A DNA stretch of 64,000 nucleotides from Trichopria drosophilae (GCA_030407085.1 CM059582.1:19821501-19885500); one strand, 5' to 3'; positions 23,521 to 34,213 are shown, counted from the stretch's first letter. Notes: generated by a model not told the origin, from the sequence alone. Numbers and translations are program-made.

Positions 23521-25740
23521 TTTTGGTATATTCCGATATTTTTTATTATCAGATATTTTTGAAAACAAGCTGATATTAAATATGTCAGTGTTTTCATCAA
23601 ATATCCATCAAATACCCGATTTTGCAATATGACGTATTGTCATTTCAATAACAGATGTTAGACTCTTGATTGCTATCATTCGTGATTCGTATGGCAACAA
23701 TAGTTCAATTCTCTATAAAGCTTTTAAAAGTCAACTACCACCTTTCATTTGCTTTCAAAGAGAATGCCAAAAGAAGAACTCTATATTGTGCATTTCCAAA
23801 TGAAAATTTATCGATTATTACAATATTGATATAATGCTTGAAAAGAAGATCAAGGTCAGGAATATAAGACTAAGAGTTTTATTATTTAATTCGAAAGAAA
23901 TTCATTACCTAAGTATTCATCATAAAGCGGCTGTTATTTCCACATTTAGTTTTCACCTCGGTCTTATTCGAGCAAGAAACTTCACTCAAAATTAAACTTA
24001 CATTTAATATTTTTATAAATACATTTCTAAATTTCTGAATAGAAACAGGTCCATGCTATGCAGAAGAATTCATTGAAATAAAAGTAAATATTAAAAGAAA
24101 TATGCATCGGTATTTCTCCAAATCTTGATCAGAAAAGTGGAAATTTCCAAATTTATTACATTGTAGATCACCATTCGTCATTGCATCAAAATCATCATAA
24201 ACTGAAATCGTAATAGGTATTTTAGATGCCGTAAGGAAATCAATTTGTATTTGTTAAGGATACTAAATATTTTGTAATATGCTGACTTTGCAGAAGATAC
24301 GACGAACGAGGTAACATGAAGTTATATAAAGACCATGAAAATATTTTTCATAGCCGTAATGATCCTCAAAATAATTTTCGAATTCCTTCAAAAGATAAAA
24401 TTATTATGAATCCAAAGATACAATTATCAATTAATGCAAAGTTTTTGATACTAACAGTATTTTTGAAAAAATGTTTGATAAATCCGTATTGTCGTAGTAT
24501 AAATGACTGGATTACAGGACAAACTGTCATCCTTATTTACTACCCGTATGAAATGGATGTCAAAATTGGGTCGATCAATATAAGGTGACATTCGTCAACC
24601 GATAAGTCGTATTTAATTTAGGAAAGGGCGTATTTGTACTTATCTGCACCATCGTACGTAGTATTTTCATAAAGTTGAGAAAACACGAGTTCCACTCAAT
24701 CAAATGTCAATTTTGAACATGGAACCGTTTTCGTGCCATAATTGGTAAATGCTGACAGAACCAAAATTGTGATATTACAATTTCGTTATTTCAAATTCTG
24801 CCAACGTTTCTAACAAGATGACATTTATACCTTCGTTATGTATTGCATAATATGGAATGATTTACATAAAATCAATGAAAGCTTTTATTTTCTCCAACTA
24901 AAATCTAATACTGAGACTGCATCTTACGTATTTACGAGAAGAAGTAATTAATCACACCGTCGCGTTTTCTGAAATGTTAAATGTCATCTATGTAATTGCC
25001 AGGTCTGACATCCATTTATCGGATGACACTTCACATGTTATAAATATTCAGAAATATTAATATAAAACAGGTTATTAATATATTACATATCGAATCAGAA
25101 ATTGCATTGTATTACCGTGAAGCTTTATGAATTATTTATACCAACAGGCAATTTACGTTTCAAATATATATGTAATATATAATATATCATGTACAGTAGA
25201 TATGCTTCAAGTTGAAGGATAAATCAGTAGGGACTATGAGAGTGGAAGAAGGTACGGTAGAAAATCAGAGAAAAGGGGAGAGGGCTGACTCAGCTCTCGT
25301 AATGGATATGCTGGGGACGATAGGAAAATTTCAATTACCCGCTCGGAGACGCAATATCGAGACAACATAAATATCGCTTTGACAGACCGGTAAATGTGGA
25401 TTTTGATCGTGAAAATAAAAATGTCGCGGATTTACCCAAGTACAACCTGATATCGAGTAAACGTTTCAAATCGAATGATACTTGCAACTAGCATTAAATG
25501 GAATGCATCGGCTTCACACTAAATTAGATAATGTTTATAAATATCATAATTTTGAAAAAGGACTAAAAATCATGGAATTAGCATTTATGTGGTGCATCAG
25601 AGAAATGAAGATATTTAATGTTTAAATTAGTTAATTAAATATTTATTCCGAATCAAAATAAAAACTTCATTTAAGCCAATGTTTATTTACAAATTGCATT
25701 TAATAGAGAAACCTTGAATAAAAAATTCCTCCATTTTTAG
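23521..25740. other. AT-rich DNA without a gene
   Basis: No family is recognised. A purine-rich patch lies near 25240-25290. The 90-codon frame at 24316-24588 has no domain. Confidence 0.5.
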
Positions 25741-26400
25741 AATTTGAAAAAAATGGATTTTTTGTATTTTCCATTTTTTGAAAGTGGAAATGAATGTATT
25801 GTAGACGAGGAAGGCATAATGTATAGTGCAGGCATCGCTGATTAAGAATAGGTCATATTTTATTACGATTTTTCTTTAAAAAAAAGCGTTTCTCTTAAAA
25901 CAACGATTTCCGATGCCTTTTTGATAAAATCTCCAAAACTACTCGACCGATCCCTATGAAATTTTTATCACATGTTCTGCACTACTACAGCTACAACGTA
26001 TATCGAGGTATTTTTAAAATTTTAATTTTAACTCTTTTTCTTTTGCCAAAAACAGTAAAAAAACGATTTTTTTTTCGAAAAATGTCCGCCATTTTGTCAA
26101 TTTGCAAAAAATAAAAAATCGCTCGATATGCTCTGTAGCTATTAACATACTGAATGTAACGCCGTTTAATTTTTTTGTTTCAGACCATCCATCCCAAAGA
26201 TTCCATCAACAGCGCGGACACACCTTTTTTTTAGGACTTTTTTTGAACTATCATTTTCATGTATGAAAACTTACTAAAATGTACAAAAAAAATGCTTGTA
26301 TCTATTTCAATAGTGTATTAATACCGAGTTTTAATTTTAATATGAATATTTACATTACAAAACTGTTAAAAAATTATGAAAAACTGTCTTTTATTGAAAG
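25740..26400. repeat. Old dispersed-repeat-like segment
   Basis: The phrase AAAACTACTCGACCGATCCC followed by TATGAAATTTTTATCACATG, and ATGTCCGCCATTTTGTC near 26083, have the style of ancient non-coding repeats seen in many insect genomes. That comparison is from memory and not from a search. There are no terminal repeats and no coding frame. Confidence 0.3.
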
Positions 26401-26639
26401 TTCTAATTAGGGTAGACCCCTTAAGTTGTAGTGACTATCAAATTGCAATTAAAGTAAACAACAATTTTGTTTTGACGTCTTTTGATCGTTTATATAATAA
26501 ACATTTTATTTTTTATGGCAGTTGTGGTCTTGACTGTTAATTACTCCAGATCAACATGCAAAAGTCTACCAATAGCTTTTTGTATATCCTGACGTAGGAA
26601 AGGTGTCAAAACATTGACCAACAAAATTTAATTCTTTGT

Positions 26640-26818
26640 CTACCTTTGTCAAGCGAAGTATCATTTCCATCGGATTTGTTCGTGCTGAAAAAGATGGCGC
26701 AAGCAGATTTTGCTATCACGTACACACTTTGGAGAAAATCGTGATTGAATGTGTAAAAATCAAGGTTTTTCGCCATATTTTGGTGTATTTTGTAACAAAA
26801 GGGAATTTATTTTATCGT
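26640..26818 (+). repeat. 163-bp R repeat, single copy (R1)
   Basis: This copy starts with GTCAAGCGAAGTATCATTTCC and carries GATGGCGC, TTTTGCTATCACG and CACTTTGGAGAAAA, then TTTTCGCCATATTT..GGTGTATTTTGTAACAAAAGGGAATTT. The same ordered words occur at 27480-28225 in both orientations. It lies directly downstream, in the minus-strand sense, of the Penelope-like remnant, so it may be a terminal repeat of that element. Confidence 0.65.
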
Positions 26819-26829
26819 ATCTATAGTAG

Positions 26830-27120
26830 TTCTATTATTTAATTTGTGTGCAGTATTATATCTTGGTCCCAATTTTGCTATGAATTTTACATTGTCTGGA
26901 ATATGTTTGTCTGTTACATTGATGAACCATTTTTCTGTATTTTGTATTGCGTTTGCATGTTCGGATTAGTTTTTTAATTTTATTGTTTAATGTTTCTGAT
27001 ATATTAGCTTTGTATTTGTCTAACTGATTTATTTGCATTGCCCTAATAATATCCTTCATATCGACATCTAATTGGTGTATATTTTGAATATATTTCTGAT
27101 TCTTTGTTACTAAATATTGA

Positions 27121-27177
<57 letters not shown>

Positions 27178-27365
27178 TAATTTATATATTCAACAGTTGC
27201 TTTTGAAAATTCTGTATTCATCTGGCTAAGTTCTTCTGTGCTATTCTATTATAGATCGTTATATTTTTTACGGGTTTTACACTATTTTTAATGTGGTTTG
27301 GGATAATATCAAGTATCTCATTTAAATTAGAAATTGTTTGGTAAGATCGGTTCGAATAATATTCT
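26830..27365 (-). pseudogene. Penelope-like retroelement protein remnant, N-terminal part
   Basis: On the minus strand three broken frames read as one protein. From about 27350 to 27190 the frame gives YQTISNLNEILDIIPN followed by an IYNRIAQKNLAR segment. After the GT tract, from about 27112, it gives LVTKNQKYIQNIHQLD and a helix-rich LNNKIKKLIRTCKR. After a frameshift near 26945 it gives EKWFINVTDKHIPDNVKFIA and KLGPRYN. The W-F/V-x-N-[LV]-[ST]...IP..V....LGP+[FY] pattern is typical of the segment just before the reverse-transcriptase domain in Penelope-like elements. The catalytic domain itself is absent and the reading frame contains stops, so it is dead. Other reverse-transcriptase families with a similar leader are possible. 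A profile search would decide. Confidence 0.45.
27123..27176. repeat. (GT)27 microsatellite
   Basis: Twenty-seven uninterrupted GT units occupy 27123-27176. The tract sits between two readable parts of the Penelope-like remnant, so it expanded inside former coding sequence. Confidence 0.97.
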
Positions 27366-27479
27366 TTTCTATTTAACTATGTTCAAAGAAAATCTTTATC
27401 AAATCAAAGTGTAGGACAAAGCCGAACTGTATATTTATATTTTTTATTATATATACACAACAACACCATTTATTTAAAA

Positions 27480-28225
27480 GGGAATTTAGTTTGACAAGGA
27501 AAGTATCATTTTCGAAGTATTTTTTCCAACTAAGAACGATGGTGCTACCAGAAATTTGCTATCAATTCACGTTATGAAGAAAGATGAGATGAAATGTGTT
27601 AAAAATAGGGTTTTTGGCCTATTTCGGTTTACTTTGTAACAGGAGAGAATTTGTTTTTACATAAGAAGTACACTGAGAAAAAAAAGTTCTATTTTCAAGT
27701 AAATAAGTTATTTGAATAGCGGTAAGTAAATGTTTACTTGAATTAAGAAAATACTGTCTTATGTTTAGTAAATTTAATAAAATATGCTGTTTAATTCAAG
27801 TAAAAATTTACTTGCTACTATTCAAATAAATATTTACTTGAATATAGCTTTTTTCTCTCAGTGTATCATTTCCGACTTATTTTTTCTTCCTGAAAACGAT
27901 GGCGCTAACGGAATTTTGCTATCACGTCACACTTTAGAGAAAAATGAGGTTAAATGTGGTTAAAAAATGAGGTTAAATTTTTTCTCCTAAATGTGACGTC
28001 ATATCAAAATTCTGCTAGGGCCACCGTTTTCAGTATAAAAAAATACTTCAGAAATGATACCTTGCTTGTCAAAAAAAATCCCCTTTGCTACAAAATAAAC
28101 CGAAATATGGCCGAAAACGCTGATTTTGATATATTTAACCAAGTTTTACTCCAAACTGTGACGTGATACGAAAAAATACTTTGGAAATAATACTTCGCTT
28201 GTCAAAGGCATAATCAGTGTCGGAC
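27480..28225. repeat. R-repeat cluster: two direct units facing two inverted units
   Basis: R2 (about 27480-27660) and R3 (27661 to about 27960, interrupted by a MITE) are head-to-tail plus-strand units with a period of about 163 bases once the MITE is removed. From about 27960 to 28225 the same unit occurs twice on the minus strand, including a shortened outer copy. Shared words are GACAAGCGAAGTATCATTTC, GAAAACGATGGCGCTA, ATCACGTCACACTTTGGAG and GGCCATATTTCGGTTTA. The 70-codon frame at 27954-28166 is a by-product. Direct plus inverted terminal repeats around a Penelope-like remnant agree with the complex termini known for that group, but the link is inference. Confidence 0.65.
27671..27863. 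mobile_element. 193-bp TA-flanked MITE inserted in an R repeat
   Basis: The ends are CACTGAGAAAAAAAAG on the left and the complement of CACTGAGAGAAAAAAG on the right. Similarity between the two arms extends about 80 bases inward (TTCAAGTAAATA, TTATTTGAATAG, AAGTAAAT, TTTACTTGAATTAA), so nearly the whole element is a hairpin. TA lies on both sides (27669-27670, 27864-27865). Removing the element and one TA restores AAGTATCATTTCC exactly as in the sister R copies, so the empty site is present in the same window. No coding capacity. The CACTGAG terminus with TA duplication indicates a Tc1/mariner-type MITE. Confidence 0.92.
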
Positions 28226-28229
28226 AATG

Positions 28230-28650
28230 AAATAACATAAACATGTCGTCTTAAAACAAATGACTCATTGTTATATGCTAAAAATTTTGTTAATAGAAAT
28301 CTAAAAATTTTATATGAAACAATTGGGACATTGGTATATAATGATATTCACTTCTATATTAAAAATCCATTAAAAAAACTTGTATTTTACATAATAAACA
28401 AACTAGTTTCAAAAAAGGTTAAAAAAAAAGAATTTTTCAGAAAAAGTTACGAATATATTTTAAATGAAATGAGCCATAATCGTTTAACATTAATGTGCCG
28501 AAAGGCAAGCGGTAGGCGTAATAAACCAAAAATTGTTTGCCGGAATTCCCCAGGTATTTACGAAGGAAACATAAACTGAATATAAAGATCGGAATCAAAG
28601 AAACCACAATGTAATCATAAGAGAATGCCATCGCATGATGCAAAAGCAGA
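28230..28650. other. AT-rich DNA, nothing recognised
   Basis: A 103-codon lysine-rich plus-strand frame (28268-28579) is open but has no recognisable domain and the composition expected of random AT-rich sequence. Confidence 0.5.
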
Positions 28651-28659
28651 CGACATTGA

Positions 28660-29260
28660 AATGCCGACACATATAATTTGCCGATTGTTTAACGCTTTTT
28701 TATTCGCCGTCTCAGCGAGTTCCCTCGAGTACAAAAACGAATAGATCAAGTGTTGGCTGCAAGACGTCAGATCTGCGGATAAAAAGTAATTGGATGGCCG
28801 TAGGCTTAGCTGAAACGAGAAAAACTACCTTGTTTCGCGTGTGCCCGGACGGTGCGTGTACGGAGTCTAAAAAAAACGCGTGCCCTCGCGAAAAATACTG
28901 GAGGCTCTGGCAATGCAACAATGGGTGCAGCACGTGGTGAGGTTTTCGATGGGTTTTGCGAAAAAGTAGGGTAACGTGTTCGAGCGGCACTCGAGACGAC
29001 AACCACGAAAAGGAGGGGTTCTCGATCGTGTCCCACACGCAACACCTCACCCTAACCCTGATGTATACACTCCGCGTTTTCCGCCCGTCGTTAAAAGCAC
29101 GACTGGAACGTCGTCGTCGAGGCCTTTTACTGATTTTCGGCCATTTGCGCGAGTTGATGGTCCTGCGAATTACGAATTAATAGGTTTAGTCGAGCGCCAT
29201 TGGCCCAATTTAACGTTTGATCGTAATTTTGCGATTAGGGGATCTGGTGCACTCGACTGT
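28660..29260. promoter_or_regulatory. CpG-rich island 3
   Basis: A sharp rise in GC and CpG, with overlapping open frames in several phases on both strands (up to 112 codons). This is the usual result of GC-rich, stop-poor DNA and not evidence of a gene. It holds no TATA box or domain. It is a candidate conserved non-coding or first-exon segment. Confidence 0.35.
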
Positions 29261-29269
29261 ATTCGATGA

Positions 29270-29635
29270 GGGATCCACGTCCAACAAAAGTTGGTTTACG
29301 GAACATTTGGTTTTTTGATGTCACAAAACGGATATTCCGTAGGTTTCCGCAACAGATATTACAAATTTCTTGGTTGTGTACACTTGTTTTGTAAAAATTA
29401 CTATTCCTTCATTTGTGTTTGCATTTCTTTGACGGATAACATCACCTATGATTACTAGTGTTCTGGCTTGGGTAAACACGTTATTACCCAAGTTGAAACT
29501 AGATCGATTGATGAGACTCAAATTTCTTCCTATTATTCAGACTAGTTCCAATCAATTTTATCAGTTTCCAACAATAACCATCACATTTTGATCTTATACA
29601 AATAAGAAGACTTCTTCAATTTAAATTATAATTGG
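29270..29635. other. AT-rich DNA, nothing recognised
   Basis: No coding or repeat signal. Confidence 0.5.
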
Positions 29636-29636
29636 G

Positions 29637-29812
29637 TTCAATTATATACTAAGTTGATCAAAATGCACTAAACTTTGACTAAATTTCAGTTAAATTTCAC
29701 CGTTCCATCAAATCAGAGTTATTCACAAGTTGATCAAAAGTCAAAATAAAATTTGATCATTCTCGTCAATTTCCCTGGACCTAACTTTAATATCGCCAAT
29801 ATCCCTGGTAGA
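29637..29812 (+). repeat. AGTTGATCAAA direct repeat, left copy
   Basis: It shares AAGTTGATCAAAATG, ACTAAACTTTGACTAAAT, GTTAAATTTCACCGTT and GGACCTAACT with the right copy at 30371-30530, in the same order and orientation, and both copies contain GCCAATAT. The left copy stops exactly where the 29813-30370 element starts. Confidence 0.75.
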
Positions 29813-30370
29813 GATTTGGCTGGTTTAACTAGCCATTATCCTAACTGCAGGCTAGATCTGCTCGGAAGGATCTCGGTAGAAATATACACGAATTCTAGAT
29901 GAAAACCCGCTATAGACCACTAACATATATTTAGAGTGACATAAAGCAATAATTACAAACTGAAAATATCATATTGAATTTGTATAATAGGCAACGATCA
30001 GTCCAGTCAACAAAATGAGCAGGTGTAAACAATTTTTCTTTCGAAATGAAGCTTTGATCTTTACAACAGCTTTGTAAACAATCGCGATAGCATGTGCAGG
30101 TGAATCAGCTGAGAGCAAGCCGCCATATTGGGCGTTCGATCGAGAGTTATTCGAGATTCTCGAATCGAGCCGAGGTCGATAAGTTGCAGGAGCTTGTCGC
30201 ACTCATGTTAAACTATTAGCTGTCTCAATGTCTCGCGTCTCAGTAGATTTACGCCAGAATTCATGTCATTTTTGGTCGGATTTCTACCCATATTATAGTG
30301 CTAGTTTCAAACCAGATCATCAAAATATAGGATAATTCTGGGCAGATTCTCGTGTTCATCTCTACCAGGG
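29813..30370. mobile_element. 558-bp inverted-repeat element with CCCTGGTAGAGAT termini
   Basis: Perfect 13-bp inverted termini lie at 29813-29825 and 30358-30370. Subterminal words GGTAGAAAT and GAATTCT recur near both ends in opposite orientation. The core (about 30090-30240) is GC-richer and contains a 17-base palindrome (ATTCGAGA-T-TCTCGAAT, 30149-30165) and CCGCCATATTGGGCG. No transposase frame is seen, so it would be non-autonomous. No clean target duplication is visible. The flanks are the two ~160-175-bp direct repeats, which is odd (see findings). Confidence 0.65.
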
Positions 30371-30530
30371 TAGATTCAATTGTATTTGAAGTTGATCAAA
30401 ATGTACTAAACTTTGACTAAATAGTTAAATTTCACCGTTTCATCATATCACAGTTACTCGGAAGTTGATCAAAATAGTTCATTCTCATAAATTTCCTTGG
30501 ACCTAACTCTGATGTCGCCAATATCATCCT
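30371..30530 (+). repeat. AGTTGATCAAA direct repeat, right copy
   Basis: Second copy of the repeat at 29637-29812. It begins flush with the right end of the 558-bp element and has a few small deletions (for example ACTAAATAGTTAAATTTC where the left copy has extra bases). A third, weaker relative may lie near 30680-30770 (GTGCAAAAGTTGATCACAAA). Confidence 0.75.
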
Positions 30531-30810
30531 CAAATTGTATCTACTACATCTATTTCGATCAAATTCCAAGAAACTCAAATCTGCCGAATGTTTGAAAAGC
30601 GCCTTAAATCTGATTTAATTTGGTTTATTTTAATCACTATTGATCACTGCAATTGAATCTAATTGTAATTTAGATTATAAACAGGGTTCACATAATTATC
30701 GGATCGAATTTGTGCAAAAGTTGATCACAAACAGAAATTTTAAAAGCAGGATAAAATTTGAGCTTTGTCTTATGAGACATCTATGGATCTCATTGCATCT
30801 ACTTTTATCA

Positions 30811-30880
30811 AAATAATAATAATATGTCTTTATTGATACAAACGGCGAGCCACATCAACCACTGTTTTGATCAATAGTTT
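30811..30880 (-). mobile_element. Probable LINE 3' end with (ATT)n tail
   Basis: Read on the minus strand, GGCTCGCCGTTTGTATCAATAAAG is followed by ACATATTATTATTATTTT. AATAAA lies at 30834-30829 and the trinucleotide tail at 30825-30811. A polyadenylation-like signal followed by a short (ATT)n tail is the classic 3' end of several insect non-LTR elements. No coding part is recognised upstream, as expected for a heavily 5'-truncated copy. Confidence 0.4.
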
Positions 30881-31058
30881 TTTTACTCGGGAGAGTTTTG
30901 TGACAATTGAGCCAATTCCTTTCCTGCGAAAATGTATTTATAACTTTCCACGGAAGATTGTTCTCTATATATTATTTGGTTGTTGAATACGAATCTGGTG
31001 TCTGATTCGCAAGATTAAAAATGGCGGATCTAACATGATGTATGGAAAACTGAAATCG

Positions 31059-31247
31059 TTAGTAAAGTCTCACAACAATGGTTACGCGTAGATTTTTGGG
31101 GTTACTGTATATGATTCTGGCATCGGATTCTAAAAATTCAAAATCAATATCATTTTCATATTCACTGTCTTCACTTGCATCGCCACTTGGGATTTCAACA
31201 AATTCCATTATATATTTTGTCTTACAGACATGGGTCGGATATTGCAT
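31059..31247 (-). other. Short acidic open frame, possible transposase N-terminus
   Basis: From the internal ATG the frame reads MEFVEIPSGDASEDSEYEND and continues acidic for about 15 residues. Acidic, serine-rich N-termini of this kind occur in piggyBac-type transposases, but also by chance. A TATAAAAA word lies upstream near 31290. There is no catalytic domain, no TTAA-flanked terminus and no continuation. I report it only as a candidate. Confidence 0.15.
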
Positions 31248-31279
31248 TCGCGGAAAAACTCGTACTCCCTTGTAAAAAC

Positions 31280-33420
31280 GATATTTTTTATAACAATGTG
31301 GAAAACACAGTCCCGCAAGACGATTTTAGCTCCCGTGCTATGAGATGGTAATTTTCTTTTATAATTATGGGCGATATATTAAATTTTTTGTAAATGTGAA
31401 GGTATTTTTATAATATGTTTTTCAAAGAACTCATTTCGTATACTTTTAGCATGTCTATTACCAAAATGTCTGTTACCAATGAATAAAATTCACAAAAATA
31501 CAAGTTTTTGTTTATATGTTTATTTGCAACAATTATAAACAATTAAATATTCACAAAATATCACTATTCTTCAATAGTATTATGCATCAAATACGAAAGA
31601 TATGACGAGAAAAAGAAGACGTAAAAGAGAGCAGCTATGGTGGCGTATGTGTCTCAAAAGTTAATCGGTTTCGTATTGTCTGAAATATATAATTAATAGT
31701 CTCCCAGCAGAAGAAGTTTAACAATTCCAAAACTATTTTGCATTCTGGGATGGGTTATGCGTAAAACAATACGTAAATTTTATTCACTTATTTTAGAAAA
31801 AAAATGCTTTCTCAGAATTATCTTCGCTTAATTAGGTGATTGCGTGTTTATTTTTGAGATAATTCATGGTGTCTTATTATAAATGCTTCAAAATAAGACA
31901 AAAATAAGTAAGCAAGAAAGCCCAACCTCGCCGTACTGCCAGTTACAACGTATCACGGATGAGTTAACCAGTCGACTATGACATTGACAAATATTCTCCG
32001 TTTATCATCCAGAAAACATTCAGTAAACATAATTCTCTTGCGACAATTAACTATGTACCTTCTAAATTTTATTATGTTTTGATTTACTTATTGTAGGTAA
32101 TCCGTTATACAAATTAGTATTCACTTACGAATTAAGGGAACTACTAATTGTAGGGTCTGGAATGTGTGATATTATATCTGGTTTTAGGAAAACATTGCAT
32201 CTAAAATTACAAGTTGAAAATATTATCTTCATTTTTATATAATTTTTACGTTTGTATGTCAAATTGGACGTAGTAGGGGATTTGTGTCAATTTCTTTTGG
32301 TGCTGCTAATAAAAAAATCATGTTTGCCAAAAAGAAACAATTCTAAATTTAAAATTTAGTGCCTCTAAAGAAAAAAGGGATTTTCAAATTTTCACGACCT
32401 TGAGTCTTTGAAATTAATTAAACCATGAGCACATGAAATGACGTATCTTGCTTCAATGTCAAAGTATTTCATATCAAAATCGAAGTTAAAAGAAATAAAA
32501 AGGTTGAAATACTACTAGTTTCAAGGTACTTCTTTAAGAATCCAAGTTCAAAACTGAATTTCAGTCATCAAGAACTGGCAGCATCATTCCATATCTAAAT
32601 AACATTTTCCAAAAAACTCAGAAATATTCATTGTGATCATTTTTTTAGAACTGTCTGAATATGACCTCAACATTTCTTTGAACATTTTTCATACGATATT
32701 TTTTAATACGACGGGCGTTGGGTCCGATAATTTGCGCCTGAAGATTTCGCTGCAGGGGGCAAAATCAAGTTCTACTCCCGGAGTATTACAAACAATAATA
32801 AGTATTAAATATTTCCTAATATTTGGCAATTCTTATTGAATAAAATATGCGCTATTTTGAAATTCCTGAGGTCCGAAACTCAATTTTGATCTCTTTAAGA
32901 GTGTCCTCGAAAATATGTACCTTTCAATATTTATCAATTTCAATTTTGAAATGAAATACTCCGTTAAAATTGAAGCTAAGAAATGCCATTTAAGGCGTTA
33001 TTAGGTTGACTTAAGCGCCATTTTGAATTTGGTAATTTTGACGTCAGTTTCGTTTCCAGCGATACCAGAAACCTATGGCGATTGACATTGAAATTTTACT
33101 AGGTTGATTTGACCAATAGGTTCCTTAATTCTTTCCAGTACACATTTTACTGGCGGAGCATTTTTATCAAACTGGATACTCCGGGTTTTGGCGGATTTGG
33201 AATCTGAATGTTTAAATTCTAAACGTGAAAATCTGAGCAGATTCCTAATCAGTGACATCAAATAGCAGAGAATTTGAATTTGTTTTTTCTTCATCTATGT
33301 AGCGTTTATATATTTAATACGTCGGCCATTTGAATCGGCTATTTTGAATTTATAAAATTTGAGTTCAGATACGAAATCGACGACCTTCAAATGCTCAAGG
33401 TTCATATTTAAAAAAAATAT
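31280..33420. other. AT-rich DNA with scattered GGCGGA-type words
   Basis: No gene. GC-richer patches near 32700-32800 and 33015-33230 share CTCCGGG words and phrases of the GGCGGA/CCATTTTGAATT type with the foldback family. They may be decayed members of it. Confidence 0.4.
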
Positions 33421-33422
33421 TA

Positions 33423-33521
33423 CGTTTCAACGGTTAAGACCATTTTTACAAACAAATCTGTGAAATCAGTGTCTTCCAAAAAATACTTTAGTTTGTACTG
33501 CAATCCTTTTGGGAACTGAAC
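33423..33521 (+). repeat. Left flank repeat of satellite array 1
   Basis: The 53 bases at 33469-33521 are identical to 34161-34213, and similarity extends a further 45 bases upstream (CGTTTCAACGG in both). The pair brackets the first satellite array in direct orientation, 692 bases apart. Confidence 0.9.
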
Positions 33522-33529
33522 TATCACCA

Positions 33530-34060
33530 TAAGGCGATAAGAAGTGTTTTATGAGCACTGCAGATTAACTGATCGCACCTTGATACAAATTTAATCAAAC
33601 CTGTTAGAAACAAATGAGTGATGATGATCAAGGCCTGATAAATAGAACATAACTTATAAGGTGTTTGGGATGCCTGAAAGGAAATTGATCAGGCCCTAAG
33701 GTGATAAACATTTTATCGTCTCTGCTGATTATCTAATCAGACCTTGATTAAGATTTCATGAAACCTGTGAGGAATGAATGTATGATGGCTGACCATGGAC
33801 AGATAAATAGAACATACCTTATGAGGAGTTTGGAATGCCTGAAAGGAACCTGATCGGTCCCTAAGGTGATGAGAAGTGTTTCATTAGCACTGCTGATTAT
33901 CTGATCAGACCTTAATTAAGATTTCATCAAACCTGTGAGGAATTGATGTACGATGGCTGATCGTGGCCAGATAAATAAAACGTACCTTTTAGGGAGTTCG
34001 AGATGAGGCTCTGATCAGTCCCTGATCAGAATCGATAATAGATATCCCATCTTAAGATTC
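33530..34060. repeat. 168-bp GATC-palindrome tandem repeat, array 1 (about 3 units)
   Basis: Units begin with AAGGYGATAAGAA and contain CTGATCAG-type words, AAACCTGTGAGGAAT, GATGGCTGATCATGGCCAG and GATAAATARAACATACCTTA. The marker GYGATA falls at 33534, 33701 and 33866, giving periods of 167 and 165. The array ends with TAGATATCCCATCTTAAG, the same exit sequence as array 2. No coding frame. Confidence 0.92.
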
Positions 34061-34118
34061 AATTTTTTGAAGAAAAACAAACTTCAAAAATTACTTTTTG
34101 CAAATAATTAGAAATGTT

Positions 34119-34213
34119 TCGTTTCAACGGGTTTGAAAGACAAAGCTGTAAAATGAATTCGTGTCTTCCAAAAAATACTTTAGTTTGTACTGCAATCCTT
34201 TTGGGAACTGAAC
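34119..34213 (+). repeat. Right flank repeat of satellite array 1
   Basis: Second copy of the flank at 33423-33521, with a 53-base identical block at 34161-34213. It follows the exit sequence CTTTTTGCAAATAATTAGAAAT (34098-34119), which also follows array 2 at about 37892-37913. Confidence 0.9.

Noticed and set aside
28712..29269. Four overlapping frames of 74-112 codons on both strands
   Set aside because: Mutually overlapping frames in a GC-rich island are expected by chance. None shows a domain.
31059..31247. Firm call of a piggyBac transposase
   Set aside because: Only an acidic stretch is seen, with no catalytic domain or TTAA-flanked ends. Kept only as a low-confidence feature.
32700..32800. 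Minus-strand reading with CSEIFRRKLSDPTP, faintly like a retroelement integrase tail
   Set aside because: Very short, with stops on both sides. The DNA shares words with the non-coding repeats around it.
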